From JANOYJ01 sp963792485 (GTDB lineage: Bacteria; Pseudomonadota; Alphaproteobacteria; Rhizobiales; Rhizobiaceae): DNA of 64,000 bases. Within the stretch, counting starts at the first letter, position 1, and every line of letters begins with the position of its first letter. The position numbers and the translations under genes were made by a program. The stretch covers positions 1 to 64,000 of the forward strand of contig CAWBWL010000001.1 of assembly GCA_963792485.1 (NCBI GenBank), given 5' to 3'. Under the pieces are notes generated by a model. It saw only the letters and a program-made list of their open reading frames with translations. It did no database searches and had not been told where the DNA came from. Shown piece after piece: positions 37,232-47,037 of this stretch.

Positions 37232-37245
37232 TTGATCAGGGTCAA
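37232..37245. promoter_or_regulatory. FixK/FNR box (TTGATCAGGGTCAA)
   Basis: In the divergent gap between the cupredoxin gene (start 37155) and the DUF2267 gene (start 37306). It is identical over 14 bases to the box at 23414. It may serve the copper operon, the DUF2267 operon or both. Confidence 0.8.
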
Positions 37246-37305
37246 AGCATATGGCGTTTGCCAGTCGCACTATCTGCCACATTAAACTTTCAGGAGCGAA
37301 ACCTC

Positions 37306-37737
37306 ATGCCCCACACCGGCATCCCCACGTTCTCGCACGCAGCCCAGCAGGCTCAGCAATGGATCAACGAGCTCAGCGAGGATCTGAAATGGAGCGACCA
37401 GGGCCGCGTGTACAGGCTATTCAAGTCGGTGCTTCATGCCGTGCGCGACTGGGTCAGCCCTGAAGAGGTGGCAGACCTTTCGGCGCAACTGCCAATGCTG
37501 ATCCGGGGCGTGTATTTTGAGGGATGGGACCCGATGAAAGCACCCGTTGTCTACCGCAAGCGCATTGACTTCATCGCGCGCATTGAGAGCGACTTCATCA
37601 ATGACCCGCTTGTCATGCCAGCGGAGGATGTCGGCAAAGTACTGGAGTTTCTGGGGCGCAAACTGCCTGGTGGCGAAATCAGACAGGTGCGTCAGTCCAT
37701 GCCAAAATCGCTGCGGGCGCTCTGGGCAGACGGATGA
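37306..37737 (+). CDS. DUF2267 domain protein
   Basis: A 143-aa soluble protein with the DUF2267 pattern (AQQWINELSEDLKWSD, VYRLFKSVLHAVRDWVSPEEVADLSAQLPMLIRGVYFEGW). Function unknown; members are frequent in stress and hypoxia loci. The start at 37306 follows CAGGAGCGAAACCTC, a clear ribosome-binding site; a longer in-frame start at 37258 would sit almost on the operator. The phosphoribosyltransferase gene follows 6 bp downstream. Confidence 0.8.
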   Translation: MPHTGIPTFSHAAQQAQQWINELSEDLKWSDQGRVYRLFKSVLHAVRDWVSPEEVADLSAQLPMLIRGVYFEGWDPMKAPVVYRKRIDFIARIESDFINDPLVMPAEDVGKVLEFLGRKLPGGEIRQVRQSMPKSLRALWADG

Positions 37738-37743
37738 GCGCTG

Positions 37744-38439
37744 ATGACCTTTCAGGACCGGAAGCACGCGGGAATAGAGCTTGGGCATGAACTTGCCAAG
37801 CTGAACTTGCACAGTCCTGTTGTTCTTGCCCTGCCGCGCGGCGGCGTGCCCGTCGGCGCGGAAGTCGCGGCGATCCTCAACGCGCCGCTTGAAGTCCTGA
37901 TCGTCCGCAAAGTCGGCGCTCCGGATAATCCGGAACTGGCGGCTGCCGCCCTGGTCGCAGGCGACCCCGACGACATTGTGCTGAACCCTGACATCGTTGA
38001 GGCCTATGGGCTGACAGACAGCGAGTTGCGCGTCTTGATCAATCGCGAGCGTCCGGAACTGGCGCGAAGGGTCGCACTTTACCTTGGAACCCGGCGTCAG
38101 GTTCCGGTGACAAACAAGACCGCGGTTCTTGTCGACGACGGCATGGCGACCGGCACAACTGCGAAGGCAGCGATACGCGCGCTGCGCCGGCGCGGACCGG
38201 CAAAGATTGTGCTGGCGCTGCCGGTGGCGCCCGCCGAAGTCATTGCGGTGTTGATGCCGGAGGTCGATTTGCTGGTCTGTCTCAACCGGCCTGCCAGCTT
38301 CCGGGCGCTGGGGTATCACTATCTCAATTTCGAGCAGGTGAGCGACGAGGAAGTCCTTCAGGCACTTCAAAAATCCCATGACGCCTATCGGGAGGCAAAT
38401 GCCCCGAAGCGCATCCGCGCCAGACTTCCCGGCAAGTGA
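37744..38439 (+). CDS. Phosphoribosyltransferase family protein
   Basis: A 231-aa type I phosphoribosyltransferase fold. The PRPP-binding loop is AVLVDDGMATGTTAKAAIRAL (~130-150) and the N-terminal PPi loop region LALPRGGVPVGAEVA. This subgroup occurs in low-oxygen stress loci beside DUF2267 and universal stress genes; the acceptor base or alternative hydrolytic role is not known. It is cotranscribed with DUF2267. Confidence 0.82.
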   Translation: MTFQDRKHAGIELGHELAKLNLHSPVVLALPRGGVPVGAEVAAILNAPLEVLIVRKVGAPDNPELAAAALVAGDPDDIVLNPDIVEAYGLTDSELRVLINRERPELARRVALYLGTRRQVPVTNKTAVLVDDGMATGTTAKAAIRALRRRGPAKIVLALPVAPAEVIAVLMPEVDLLVCLNRPASFRALGYHYLNFEQVSDEEVLQALQKSHDAYREANAPKRIRARLPGK

Positions 38440-38473
38440 ACGGAAATGCGCACCGCAACTCGACTGGCATTTT

Positions 38474-38487
38474 TTGATCCAAATCAA
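38474..38487. promoter_or_regulatory. FixK/FNR box (TTGATCCAAATCAA)
   Basis: A perfect consensus anaerobox, TTGAT-N4-ATCAA, 93 bp before the ccoN start codon. FixK boxes at this place drive fixNOQP in rhizobia, so the match supports the whole regulon. Confidence 0.9.
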
Positions 38488-38580
38488 AGAAAGCCGGTTT
38501 CCGGCATTCCATGAGAGCAGGCAAGGGCCGCCGCGTGGGGCAGTGCGCTGGTCCACATGGGTGAGCACTGAGGGGATGTC

Positions 38581-40194
38581 ATGAAACACGCAGGCGCTTC
38601 TATCGCTTTGGGAGTCGCAGCTTTCCTAGCCCTCGTGGGCGCAGGGCTTGGCCGTGACGATGCTTTCCAGGCCCATATGTGGGTGCTGTTCTTTGTGCTC
38701 GCTGGTTCGGTGGTTGTTTTGCTGCGTCAGGAGGACTTTCTTCCGGCGCGCGCCGTGGTGACCTCTCAGTCGGATTACATGGACGGTCCGGTGCGCTTTG
38801 GCGTCATTGCCACGCTGTTCTGGGGACTGGCTGGATTTCTCGTTGGCGTCATCATCGCCGCACAGCTGGCATTTCCCGACCTGAACATCGAGCCCTATCT
38901 CAATTTCGGCCGGCTGCGCCCGCTGCATACGTCAGCCGTCGTGTTCGCCTTTGGCGGCAACGCGCTCATCGCGACGTCCTTTTACGTCGTCCAGCGCACC
39001 TCACGGGCGCGCCTGTTTGGCGGCGATCTTGGGTGGTTCGTGTTTTGGGGCTACCAGCTCTTCATTGTCATGGCGGCGACGGGATACCTTCTCGGCATCA
39101 CGGAGTCGCGCGAATATGCCGAGCCCGAATGGTATGTCGATATCTGGCTGACGATTGTCTGGGTCGCCTATCTCGTTGTGTTCCTTGGCACGATCGTCAA
39201 GCGCAAGGAACCGCACATCTATGTGGCCAACTGGTTCTACCTGTCCTTCATCGTGACGGTGGCAATGCTGCATATCGTCAACAATCTGTCGATGCCGGTC
39301 TCGCTTTTGGGATCAAAAAGCTATTCGCTGTTCTCCGGCGTTCAGGACGCGCTGACGCAGTGGTGGTATGGCCACAACGCGGTCGGCTTTTTCCTGACCG
39401 CTGGCTTTCTCGGCATGATGTATTATTTCGTGCCCAAGCAGGCGAACCGCCCTGTCTATTCCTACCGGCTGTCGATCATCCACTTCTGGTCGCTGATCTT
39501 TCTCTACATCTGGGCCGGTCCGCATCACCTGCACTATACGGCGCTGCCTGACTGGGCGCAGACGCTCGGGATGGTGTTTTCCATCATGCTCTGGATGCCC
39601 TCCTGGGGCGGCATGATCAACGGGCTGATGACGCTCTCCGGCGCCTGGGACAAGCTGCGCACCGATCCGATCCTGCGCATGATGGTGCTCGCCATCGCCT
39701 TTTACGGCATGTCGACATTCGAGGGCCCGATGATGTCGATCAAGGCCGTCAACTCCCTGTCGCACTATACAGACTGGACCATCGGACATGTCCATTCCGG
39801 CGCGCTCGGCTGGGTCGGCATGATCTCGTTCGGCGCGATCTACTACCTGACGCCAAAGCTCTGGAACCGCAACCGGCTCTATTCGCTGCGGCTCGTCACC
39901 TGGCACTTCTGGCTCGCAACGCTCGGCATCGTCATCTACGCCGCCGTGCTTTGGGTGGCAGGTATCCAGCAGGGTCTGATGTGGCGCGAATATGACGAGC
40001 AGGGCTTCCTCGTCTACTCCTTCGCCGAGTCGGTGGCGGCCATGTATCCCTACTATGTCCTGCGCATGATCGGCGGCCTGCTCTACCTCATCGGCGGCCT
40101 CATCATGGCCTGGAACATCGCCATGACAATCCTTGGCTACAAGCGCGAAGAGGCGCCAATCGGCGGCGCTTACCAAATGCAGCCTGCGGAATAG
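38581..40194 (+). CDS. ccoN: cbb3-type cytochrome c oxidase subunit I
   Basis: A 537-aa catalytic subunit of the high-affinity proton-pumping terminal oxidase. Twelve-plus membrane helices; haem and CuB His residues appear in [59 protein letters not shown] and [14 protein letters not shown]. It reduces oxygen to water at very low oxygen. First gene of ccoNOQP, behind a perfect FixK box. Confidence 0.98.
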   Translation: MKHAGASIALGVAAFLALVGAGLGRDDAFQAHMWVLFFVLAGSVVVLLRQEDFLPARAVVTSQSDYMDGPVRFGVIATLFWGLAGFLVGVIIAAQLAFPDLNIEPYLNFGRLRPLHTSAVVFAFGGNALIATSFYVVQRTSRARLFGGDLGWFVFWGYQLFIVMAATGYLLGITESREYAEPEWYVDIWLTIVWVAYLVVFLGTIVKRKEPHIYVANWFYLSFIVTVAMLHIVNNLSMPVSLLGSKSYSLFSGVQDALTQWWYGHNAVGFFLTAGFLGMMYYFVPKQANRPVYSYRLSIIHFWSLIFLYIWAGPHHLHYTALPDWAQTLGMVFSIMLWMPSWGGMINGLMTLSGAWDKLRTDPILRMMVLAIAFYGMSTFEGPMMSIKAVNSLSHYTDWTIGHVHSGALGWVGMISFGAIYYLTPKLWNRNRLYSLRLVTWHFWLATLGIVIYAAVLWVAGIQQGLMWREYDEQGFLVYSFAESVAAMYPYYVLRMIGGLLYLIGGLIMAWNIAMTILGYKREEAPIGGAYQMQPAE

Positions 40195-40203
40195 GAAGCA
40201 GAC

Positions 40204-40935
40204 ATGTCCATTCTCGACAAACACGCCACAATTGAACGCAACGCGACCTTGCTTCTTGCAGGCTCACTCTTTGTAGTCGCCATTGGCGGCATCGTGGAAA
40301 TCGCGCCGCTGTTTTACCTGCAGAACACGATCGAAAAAGTGGAGGGTATGCGGCCCTATTCGCCGCTGGAGCTGATGGGCCGCAACATCTATGTCCGCGA
40401 GGGCTGCTACACGTGCCACAGCCAGATGATCCGCCCGTTCCGCGACGAAGTGGAACGCTACGGCCACTACTCGCTGGCGGCGGAGTCAATGTATGACCAT
40501 CCGTTCCAATGGGGATCAAAGCGCACCGGCCCGGACCTTGCCCGCGTCGGCGACCGCTACTCCAATGAATGGCATGTGCAACATCTCATTGAGCCGCGCT
40601 CCGTCGTTCCGGAATCGATCATGCCAAGCTATGCCTTCCTGAAGACCACGCCGCTGAAGATTACAAACATCTCCGCCCATCTGTCCGCGAACGAGGCAGT
40701 CGGCGTTCCCTACACCGACGAGATGATCGAAAACGCTGCGGTCGATCTTGCCTATCAGGCTGATCCAAATGCTGACACAGCCGCGCTGGAGGCGCGGTAT
40801 CCCAAGGCAAAGATCGGCGATTTTGACGGAGACGCCACTGCCTTGAGCGAGATGGATGCGCTCATTGCGTACCTGCAAATGCTCGGAACGCTAGTCGATT
40901 TCAAGTCCTTCAACGAAGCTGCAAGCGACAGGTAG
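40204..40935 (+). CDS. ccoO: cbb3-type cytochrome c oxidase subunit II (monohaem)
   Basis: A 243-aa membrane-anchored c-type cytochrome. One N-terminal helix (~20-40), then the haem-binding [13 protein letters not shown] (~71-83) and a distal Met ligand in SIMPSYAFL. It passes electrons from CcoP to CcoN. It starts 9 bp after ccoN. Confidence 0.97.
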   Translation: MSILDKHATIERNATLLLAGSLFVVAIGGIVEIAPLFYLQNTIEKVEGMRPYSPLELMGRNIYVREGCYTCHSQMIRPFRDEVERYGHYSLAAESMYDHPFQWGSKRTGPDLARVGDRYSNEWHVQHLIEPRSVVPESIMPSYAFLKTTPLKITNISAHLSANEAVGVPYTDEMIENAAVDLAYQADPNADTAALEARYPKAKIGDFDGDATALSEMDALIAYLQMLGTLVDFKSFNEAASDR

Positions 40936-40942
40936 GAGCCGC

Positions 40943-41095
40943 ATGATGGACTATAACGACATGCGCCATTTTGCCGACAGCTGGGGCCTCCTCGCCATGG
41001 CGGTCTTTTTCATCGGCGTGGTTCTTTTCGCCTTTCGGCCCGGCAGCCGCGCTCTTGGCAAGGACGCTGCAGACATCCCTTTCAAGGAAGACTGA
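40943..41095 (+). CDS. ccoQ: cbb3-type oxidase small subunit CcoQ
   Basis: A 50-aa single-helix protein beginning MMDYNDMRHFADSWGLL, with the membrane segment AMAVFFIGVVLFAF and a basic C-terminal face (RPGSR). It stabilises the oxidase in other bacteria. It sits between ccoO and ccoP with 7 and 2 bp gaps. The second ATG at 40946 is also usable. Confidence 0.93.
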   Translation: MMDYNDMRHFADSWGLLAMAVFFIGVVLFAFRPGSRALGKDAADIPFKED

Positions 41096-41097
41096 TC

Positions 41098-41960
41098 ATG
41101 GCTGACAAAGACATTGATGAAGCCACAGGCGTTTCCACCACCGGCCATGAGTGGGACGGAATTCGCGAGCTGAACAATCCAATGCCGCGCTGGTGGCTTT
41201 GGACATTTTACGCCACCATCGTCTGGGCGCTGATCTATTCAATCGCCTATCCCGCCTGGCCGATGCTGACATCGGCAACCAAGGGATGGCTCGGCTATTC
41301 GAGCCGCGCTGCCGTGCGCGAAGACCTCAATGCCGCTGACCTTCTGAAGGCGGACTACCGCGAGGCCATTGCCGCCAAGCCACTTGCGGAGATCGTTGCC
41401 GACGAAAAATTGCGCACATTTGCCGTGGCCGCCGGCGCCGCTGCGTTCAAGGTCAACTGCATCCAATGCCATGGCACTGGCGCACAGGGGTCCGCCGGTT
41501 TCCCAATCTCAATGACGACGACTGGCTCTGGGGCGGCAAGCTTGAGGACATTCACACAACAGTCATGCACGGCGTCCGCTTCACCACCGATCCCGACACC
41601 CGTGTTTCCGAAATGCCGAAATTCGGCGAGATCTTGAAACCGGAGGAGATCAGCCAAGTCGCCGCTTTTGTGCAGAACTTGACAACGCCCCATGCAGACA
41701 CGGCAGCGGTGACGGCAGGCAAGGAGATATTCGCCCAGAACTGCGCCGCCTGTCACGGCGAGGACGCCAAGGGAAACCGTGAGTTCGGCGCGCCCAACCT
41801 TGCAGACGCGGTATCACTCTACGGCTCGGCTCCGGATCAGATCATCGCTCAGATCAATGCCGCCAAGCATGGTGCCATGCCCGCCTGGGGGACGAGGCTT
41901 GGCGACACCGTGGTCAAGGAGCTTGCAGTCTATGTCCATTCGCTGGGCGGTGGAGAATAG
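41098..41960 (+). pseudogene. ccoP: cbb3-type oxidase dihaem subunit III, frameshifted
   Basis: A dihaem cytochrome c of about 287 aa. The N-terminus HEWDGIRELNNPMPRWWLW and single membrane helix are typical; haem sites are NCIQCHGTG (first half) and NCAACHGED (second half). The reading frame breaks at ~41496-41504, where one C is missing: the expected GFPNLNDDDWLWGG is completed only in another frame, which then runs to the stop at 41960. A dihaem CcoP is needed for the oxidase and everything else in the operon is intact, so a single-base deletion by sequencing error is likely. Confidence 0.9.
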
Positions 41961-41983
41961 CGGCACAGGTCGGAGCAAGCGTA

Positions 41984-43564
41984 TTGGCGATTACAGAAAC
42001 CCGGGACTTGGACGTTGACCGTATCGAAGTCGAGGCGGTCAATTCCGCGCGCGTGCGCCAGCCGCTCTATTCCGCCCGCAAGAAAATCTTCCCCAAGCGC
42101 GCATCTGGAACATTTCGCCAGTTCAAATGGATCGTGATGCTGATCACCCTGTCGATCTATTACCTGACGCCGTGGATCAGATGGGACCGGGGTCCGTATG
42201 CGCCTGACCAGGCGGTCCTCCTCGACATTGCGAACCGTCGTTTCTACTTTTTCATGATCGAGATATGGCCGCAGGAATTCTACTACATTGCCGGACTTCT
42301 GGTCATGGCCGGGTTCGGCCTGTTTCTCGTCACCTCCGTGGTCGGCCGCGCCTGGTGCGGTTACACGTGCCCTCAGACAGTCTGGGTCGACCTGTTCCTC
42401 GTCGTCGAGCGCGCCATCGAGGGCGACCGCAATGCGCGGATCAAACTGGACGCCGCGCCGTGGTCGGCGTCAAAACTCTCCAAGCGCATCGCAAAACACG
42501 CGATCTGGATCGCAATTGGCGTGCTGACCGGTGGCGCATGGATTTTCTATTTTGCCGATGCGCCAACGCTGCTCGACAGTTTCGTACATGGCGACGCGCC
42601 TCCCATCGCCTACATAACCGTCGCCGTGTTGACCGCGACGACTTATGTTTTCGGCGGGCTGATGCGCGAGCAGGTCTGCACTTACATGTGCCCATGGCCG
42701 CGCATCCAGGCGGCGATGCTCGACGAAAACTCTTTGACTGTAACCTATAATGACTGGCGCGGCGAGCCGCGCACGCATGGCGCAAAGAAGGCTGCCGCAG
42801 CGGGCGTGACCGGCGGCGACTGCGTGGACTGCAATGCCTGCGTTGCCGTCTGTCCGATGGGCATCGACATCCGTCACGGACAGCAGCTGGAATGCATCAC
42901 CTGCGCGCTCTGCATCGACGCGTGCGACAGCGTGATGGACAAGATCGGCAAGGAGCGCGGCCTCATCTCCTACGCGACATTGGCGGATTATAATTCGAAT
43001 ATGGCGCTCGCGACCACAAACGGCACAAAGCCGATTGATCCGCTGCGCGTGCGCAAGCAGGGCGCTAAATTCTCGGACCAGATCGAGCATTTCCACATCA
43101 ACAAAATCTTCCGCCCGCGCGTGCTTCTCTACTTAGCTGTCTTCTGCGCCATGGGCCTCGGCCTGCTCACCACATTGATGATGCGCGACCGGCTGGAACT
43201 GAATGTCCTGCACGACCGCAACCCGCAATTCGTGGTTCTGTCCGATGGCTCGATCCGCAACGGTTACACAGTGAAGATTTTGAACATGGTGCCACAGAAC
43301 CGTTCGATGGAACTGTCGCTGGAGGGCCTGCCCGGCGCGACCATGGTGACCGAGCCAGCCACCCAGCCGGAAGGGCGCTCCGTTAATCTTGAGATTGGAC
43401 CGGATCAAACCCACCCCGTCAAAGTGTTTGTCAAGCTGCCAAAGTCCCAAAACGACGAAGACGAGAGGGAAGAGAAATCTGAGTTTAGCTTCGTGCTCAC
43501 TGACGAGACGCTTGGCGAAAGCGACACCTACAAGGCGGCATTCAACACTCCGGAGACAGATTGA
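41984..43564 (+). CDS. ccoG: cbb3 oxidase assembly ferredoxin-like protein CcoG (FixG)
   Basis: A 526-aa membrane iron-sulfur protein. Several helices (~45-240), a polyferredoxin segment with CVDCNACVAVCPMGID and CITCALCIDACD, and a C-terminal immunoglobulin-like domain (~400-520). It is thought to reduce Cu(II) for CuB insertion into CcoN. The start codon is TTG at 41984, supported by GGAG eight bases upstream. The stop overlaps the ccoH start (TGATG). Confidence 0.95.
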   Translation: MAITETRDLDVDRIEVEAVNSARVRQPLYSARKKIFPKRASGTFRQFKWIVMLITLSIYYLTPWIRWDRGPYAPDQAVLLDIANRRFYFFMIEIWPQEFYYIAGLLVMAGFGLFLVTSVVGRAWCGYTCPQTVWVDLFLVVERAIEGDRNARIKLDAAPWSASKLSKRIAKHAIWIAIGVLTGGAWIFYFADAPTLLDSFVHGDAPPIAYITVAVLTATTYVFGGLMREQVCTYMCPWPRIQAAMLDENSLTVTYNDWRGEPRTHGAKKAAAAGVTGGDCVDCNACVAVCPMGIDIRHGQQLECITCALCIDACDSVMDKIGKERGLISYATLADYNSNMALATTNGTKPIDPLRVRKQGAKFSDQIEHFHINKIFRPRVLLYLAVFCAMGLGLLTTLMMRDRLELNVLHDRNPQFVVLSDGSIRNGYTVKILNMVPQNRSMELSLEGLPGATMVTEPATQPEGRSVNLEIGPDQTHPVKVFVKLPKSQNDEDEREEKSEFSFVLTDETLGESDTYKAAFNTPETD

Positions 43565-44061
43565 TGAGGCAAGTGCGCACAGCGCCTAAAGAGTTCACCG
43601 GCCGGCACATGCTCGCCATCATGCTCGCCTTTTTCGGCACCATCATCGCCGTCAATCTGGTGATGGCCATTTTCGCCAGCAGGAGCTGGACGGGGCTCGT
43701 GGTCAAGAACTCATACGTCGCCAGCCAGCAGTTCAACGAAAAGGCTGCGGAGGGGCGCGAGCAGGCCGCGCGCAACTGGACGCCGGTTCTTGAACTGCAA
43801 CCCGGCGCAGTCGCCTTCCATCTCAATGACCGGGCAGGTGCCCTCATCGAACTCGCCGCGGTCAAAACAAACTTCCGCCGTCCAGCCTACGAAGCAGAGG
43901 ATTTTTCAATTGAACTCACGCGCCAGGCCGGAGGCGCATTTTCTGCCAAGGCCGATATTCGCGACGGCATCTGGATCATCGAAACAGTCGCGGATATTGG
44001 CGGGGAGCATGCTTACCGCGACACCCGGCGCATCGTCCTCAAGGGAGGCAAGGTGCAATGA
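43564..44061 (+). CDS. ccoH: cbb3 oxidase maturation protein CcoH (FixH)
   Basis: A 165-aa protein with one N-terminal helix (HMLAIMLAFFGTIIAVNLVMAIF) and a periplasmic domain containing SWTGLVVKNSYVASQQFNE, the FixH signature. It acts with CcoI in oxidase assembly. It is coupled by TGATG to ccoG and by ATGA to ccoI. Confidence 0.93.
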   Translation: MRQVRTAPKEFTGRHMLAIMLAFFGTIIAVNLVMAIFASRSWTGLVVKNSYVASQQFNEKAAEGREQAARNWTPVLELQPGAVAFHLNDRAGALIELAAVKTNFRRPAYEAEDFSIELTRQAGGAFSAKADIRDGIWIIETVADIGGEHAYRDTRRIVLKGGKVQ

Positions 44062-46316
44062 GCTGCTGCGCGCCCGGAGCAGAGTTTGTTGACATGACTG
44101 GCCCGTCGGACGAGGAAATCCGGCTGGCGAGCCGCGAGGTTTCGGACGGCGTGCTTCAGACCTGGCTGTCAGTTCCGGCGGTCCATTGCGGCTTGTGCAT
44201 CTCAACCATCGAGCAGGGGCTCACGAAACTGCCGGGTGTTGAGGAGGCGCGCGTCAATCTGACAGCAAAGTCCGTGTCAATCCGCTGGCGCGGCGCAGGC
44301 AATCAGCCTCCTTTTATCGAGACGCTGGCGCGCCTCGGCTATCCAGCCCACCTTGTCGACTTCAGTCCGGACCAGCGCGATCCGGTTCTTGGCGAACTTC
44401 TGCGGGCGCTGGCGATATCCGGTTTTGCCGCAGGCAACATCATGCTTCTCTCCGTCTCCGTCTGGTCCGGCGCAGATGCGGCAACACGCGATCTGTTTCA
44501 CTGGATCTCGGCACTTATCGCCATACCGGCGCTGGCCTTTGCAGGGCGCATCTACTTTCGCTCGGCATGGAGTGCCTTGCGGCGTGGCCGGATGAACATG
44601 GACGTGCCCATATCGCTCGGCGTATCCTTGGCGTTCGCTCTGAGCATTTATGAGACGGCCACGCATGGGGAGCATGCCTATTTCGACGCCGGCGTCACGC
44701 TGCTGTTCTTTCTGCTGATCGGCCGCACGCTCGACCATGTCATGCGTGAGAAGGCGCGCGACGCCGTCAGAGGCCTCGCCAGGTTGGGCTCGCGCGGTGC
44801 GATGGTCTTGCAGGCGGACGGCGCGCGCAGTTTCATGCCTGTCGCGGATGTTCGCGAGGGCATGACCGTGCTTCTCTCCGCTGGCGAGCGTGTGCCGGTT
44901 GATGCAGTTGTCTTGCGCGGTACATCTGAAATCGACACCTCGCTCGCCACCGGCGAGAGTCTGCCCCGGACTGTTGCTGAGGGTGACCGGCTTGTTGCCG
45001 GAACGCTCAACTTGAACGGCGCGCTGGAAATCCGCGCCGCCGCCGCGGCGCAGGATTCCTTCCTGGCAGAAATGGTGCGCCTGATGGAGGCAGCCGAAGG
45101 CGCGCGCGCCCGCTACCGGCGCATCGCCGACCGTGCTTCTGCGCTCTATTCGCCAGTCGTTCATCTCGCCGCGCTCCTCACCTTCCTCGTCTGGCTGCAA
45201 ATCTCTGGCGATCTGCATTATGCGCTGACGACAGCTATCGCCGTTCTCATCATCACTTGCCCCTGCGCGCTCGGCCTTGCCGTTCCCATCGTTCAGGTCA
45301 TGGCCGCGCGACGGCTGTTCGAACAGGGCATCATGCTGAAAGACGGCAGCGCGCTGGAGCGGCTTGCGGAGGCAGACTCAATCCTGTTTGACAAGACGGG
45401 CACACTGACGCTTGGCAGGCCAAGGCTGGTGAACACGGCTGCCATCAGCCCTGCGCATCTGGCGATTGCTGCAGCCATGTCCGCCTATTCGCGGCATCCC
45501 CTCTCAGGCGCGATCCTTGCCTCGGCTGGCCACGTCTCCGATGCCATCAAATTTGATGCGCCAGTGACCGAGACCCCCGGCATGGGGCTGGAAGCGAAGT
45601 CCGGAAATTCGGTTTACCGTCTCGGCCGCCCGTCATGGGCGCTATATGGCCAATCCGCTCCTGTTGGCCTCGAAGACACGGTTCTGTCCTGCGGCGGCAA
45701 GCTCCAGGCGGCGTTTCGGTTTGAAGACTCAGTGCGCGACGGCGCACGGGAGGCAGTGTTGTTCGCGCGGCAATCCGGCATGCAAACCAGGATCGTGTCC
45801 GGTGATGGTTCAAGCGCGGTCGCGCGTGTGGCAGGCGCGCTGGGGATCGCAGATTATGACGCAGCCATGCTGCCCGGCGGCAAGGCGGAAATGGTGCGGT
45901 CGCTTGCAGCGTCTGGTTCCCGTGTCTTGATGGTCGGCGACGGCATCAACGACGCGCCCGCAATGGCTGGCGCGCATGTGTCGATGGCCCCGGCTACCGC
46001 CGCCGACATAGGCCGCAACACCGCTGATTTCGTCTTCCTGCGCGAGAGCCTCGCCGCCCTGCCCGTCGCCATAACCGTGGCGAGGAAGTCGGATCGTCTC
46101 ATCCGGCAAAATTTCGCGCTCGCCATAGGCTATAATTTGATCGCAGTGCCAATCGCCGTGCTCGGTTATGTCACGCCTCTGGTGGCTGCGGCCGCGATGT
46201 CGCTGTCTTCCATACTCGTTGTCGCCAATGCAATGCGGCTGATTCAAAAGCCAAGAGCCGGCAACTCGCCATCCATGGCGCTTGCGCCGGTGTTGAATCT
46301 GGAAATGGCGAAATGA
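44058..46316 (+). CDS. ccoI: Copper-transporting P-type ATPase CcoI (FixI)
   Basis: A 752-aa P1B ATPase dedicated to the cbb3 oxidase. N-terminal metal domain with VHCGLCISTIEQGL, TGES (SLATGESLP), CPC ([12 protein letters not shown]), DKTGTLTLG and GDGINDAPAMAGAHVSMAP. FixI-type pumps move copper for the CuB centre rather than for detoxification. The frame is intact, unlike the CopA-type gene at 34311. Coupled to ccoH and ccoS by four-base overlaps. Confidence 0.95.
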   Translation: MSCCAPGAEFVDMTGPSDEEIRLASREVSDGVLQTWLSVPAVHCGLCISTIEQGLTKLPGVEEARVNLTAKSVSIRWRGAGNQPPFIETLARLGYPAHLVDFSPDQRDPVLGELLRALAISGFAAGNIMLLSVSVWSGADAATRDLFHWISALIAIPALAFAGRIYFRSAWSALRRGRMNMDVPISLGVSLAFALSIYETATHGEHAYFDAGVTLLFFLLIGRTLDHVMREKARDAVRGLARLGSRGAMVLQADGARSFMPVADVREGMTVLLSAGERVPVDAVVLRGTSEIDTSLATGESLPRTVAEGDRLVAGTLNLNGALEIRAAAAAQDSFLAEMVRLMEAAEGARARYRRIADRASALYSPVVHLAALLTFLVWLQISGDLHYALTTAIAVLIITCPCALGLAVPIVQVMAARRLFEQGIMLKDGSALERLAEADSILFDKTGTLTLGRPRLVNTAAISPAHLAIAAAMSAYSRHPLSGAILASAGHVSDAIKFDAPVTETPGMGLEAKSGNSVYRLGRPSWALYGQSAPVGLEDTVLSCGGKLQAAFRFEDSVRDGAREAVLFARQSGMQTRIVSGDGSSAVARVAGALGIADYDAAMLPGGKAEMVRSLAASGSRVLMVGDGINDAPAMAGAHVSMAPATAADIGRNTADFVFLRESLAALPVAITVARKSDRLIRQNFALAIGYNLIAVPIAVLGYVTPLVAAAAMSLSSILVVANAMRLIQKPRAGNSPSMALAPVLNLEMAK

Positions 46317-46465
46317 ATCAGTTGCTCATTCTCATCCCGGCGGCGCTGACCCTTGGCGTCATCGCCGTGGCCGCTTTTCTCTGGTCGCTGAAGAGCGGCC
46401 AGTATAATGACTTGGACGGGGCCGCCGAGCGCATGCTGGATGATGACGGCGCGCCAAAAGATTGA
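46313..46465 (+). CDS. ccoS: cbb3 oxidase maturation protein CcoS
   Basis: A 50-aa single-helix protein: LLILIPAALTLGVIAVAAFLWSLKSGQYNDLDG is the CcoS/FixS signature, with an acidic tail. It is needed for cofactor insertion in related bacteria. The start overlaps ccoI by ATGA. Last gene of ccoNOQP-ccoGHIS. Confidence 0.93.
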   Translation: MNQLLILIPAALTLGVIAVAAFLWSLKSGQYNDLDGAAERMLDDDGAPKD

Positions 46466-46505
46466 TCTCAGCCGCAGCTGACAACGAAATCACTTCTGCT
46501 CTTGA

Positions 46506-46519
46506 TTGATCCTGGTCAA
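46506..46519. promoter_or_regulatory. FixK/FNR box (TTGATCCTGGTCAA)
   Basis: Matches TTGAY-N4-RTCAA, 55 bp before the DUF4342 gene start at 46575 and 40 bp after ccoS, so it starts a new unit. Confidence 0.8.
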
Positions 46520-46574
46520 CGCATCGCGCTCCCGCACCGCTTTAGATTTATGCCCTGAACAGGAGTGCAAAAAA

Positions 46575-46937
46575 ATGGAAAACGAAAAACCTCAGCCAGT
46601 CTCAGACACATCAACCTCCCCCCATGCGGAGCATGGGCAGAAGCGGACATGGACGGAAGAGATCGACGTCGCCGGCGAAGAACTTGTGTCGAGGATCAAA
46701 CATCTCGCCACTGAGGGCCAGGTCCGCCGCATTCGGCTGGTTGAGCCGGATGGCGACATTGTCCTCGAAATGCCTTTGACCATTGGCGCCATAGCTGGCG
46801 GCGCGGTTGTTCTGGCCGCACCCGTGCTGGCGGTCATCGGCGCGATTGCCGCCTTTGTCACCAAGGTCAAGCTTGAGATCGTGCGCACGGGTGACCGTCC
46901 GGACGATAAGCCAAAGACCGGGACGACAAGCGCTTAG
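46575..46937 (+). CDS. DUF4342 family protein
   Basis: A 120-aa protein. A charged N-terminal half (TWTEEIDVAGEELVSRIKHLATEGQVRRIRL), then a hydrophobic segment (GAIAGGAVVLAAPVLAVIGAIAAFV) that is likely a membrane anchor. The family pattern fits DUF4342; function unknown. The start at 46575 follows CAGGAGTGCAAAAAA; an earlier in-frame start at 46506 would overlap the operator. A FixK box lies 55 bp upstream. Confidence 0.75.
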   Translation: MENEKPQPVSDTSTSPHAEHGQKRTWTEEIDVAGEELVSRIKHLATEGQVRRIRLVEPDGDIVLEMPLTIGAIAGGAVVLAAPVLAVIGAIAAFVTKVKLEIVRTGDRPDDKPKTGTTSA

Positions 46938-46971
46938 CCGATTGCTGCTAATGCCGTGTGGCGGGAGGAGC

Positions 46972-46985
46972 TTGACTCACATCAA
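46972..46985. promoter_or_regulatory. FixK/FNR box (TTGACTCACATCAA)
   Basis: Matches TTGAY-N4-RTCAA, 52 bp before the ABC ATPase gene start at 47038. Confidence 0.78.
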
Positions 46986-47037
46986 CGCATTTCTCCCCGG
47001 CGGTCCTTAGTGATGAATCAGCATCAAGGACCGCGCC

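Noticed and set aside
43397..43410. TTGGACCGGATCAA inside ccoG, close to a FixK box
   Set aside because: The fourth base breaks the TTGA half-site, and it lies mid-gene with no start codon downstream at a useful distance.
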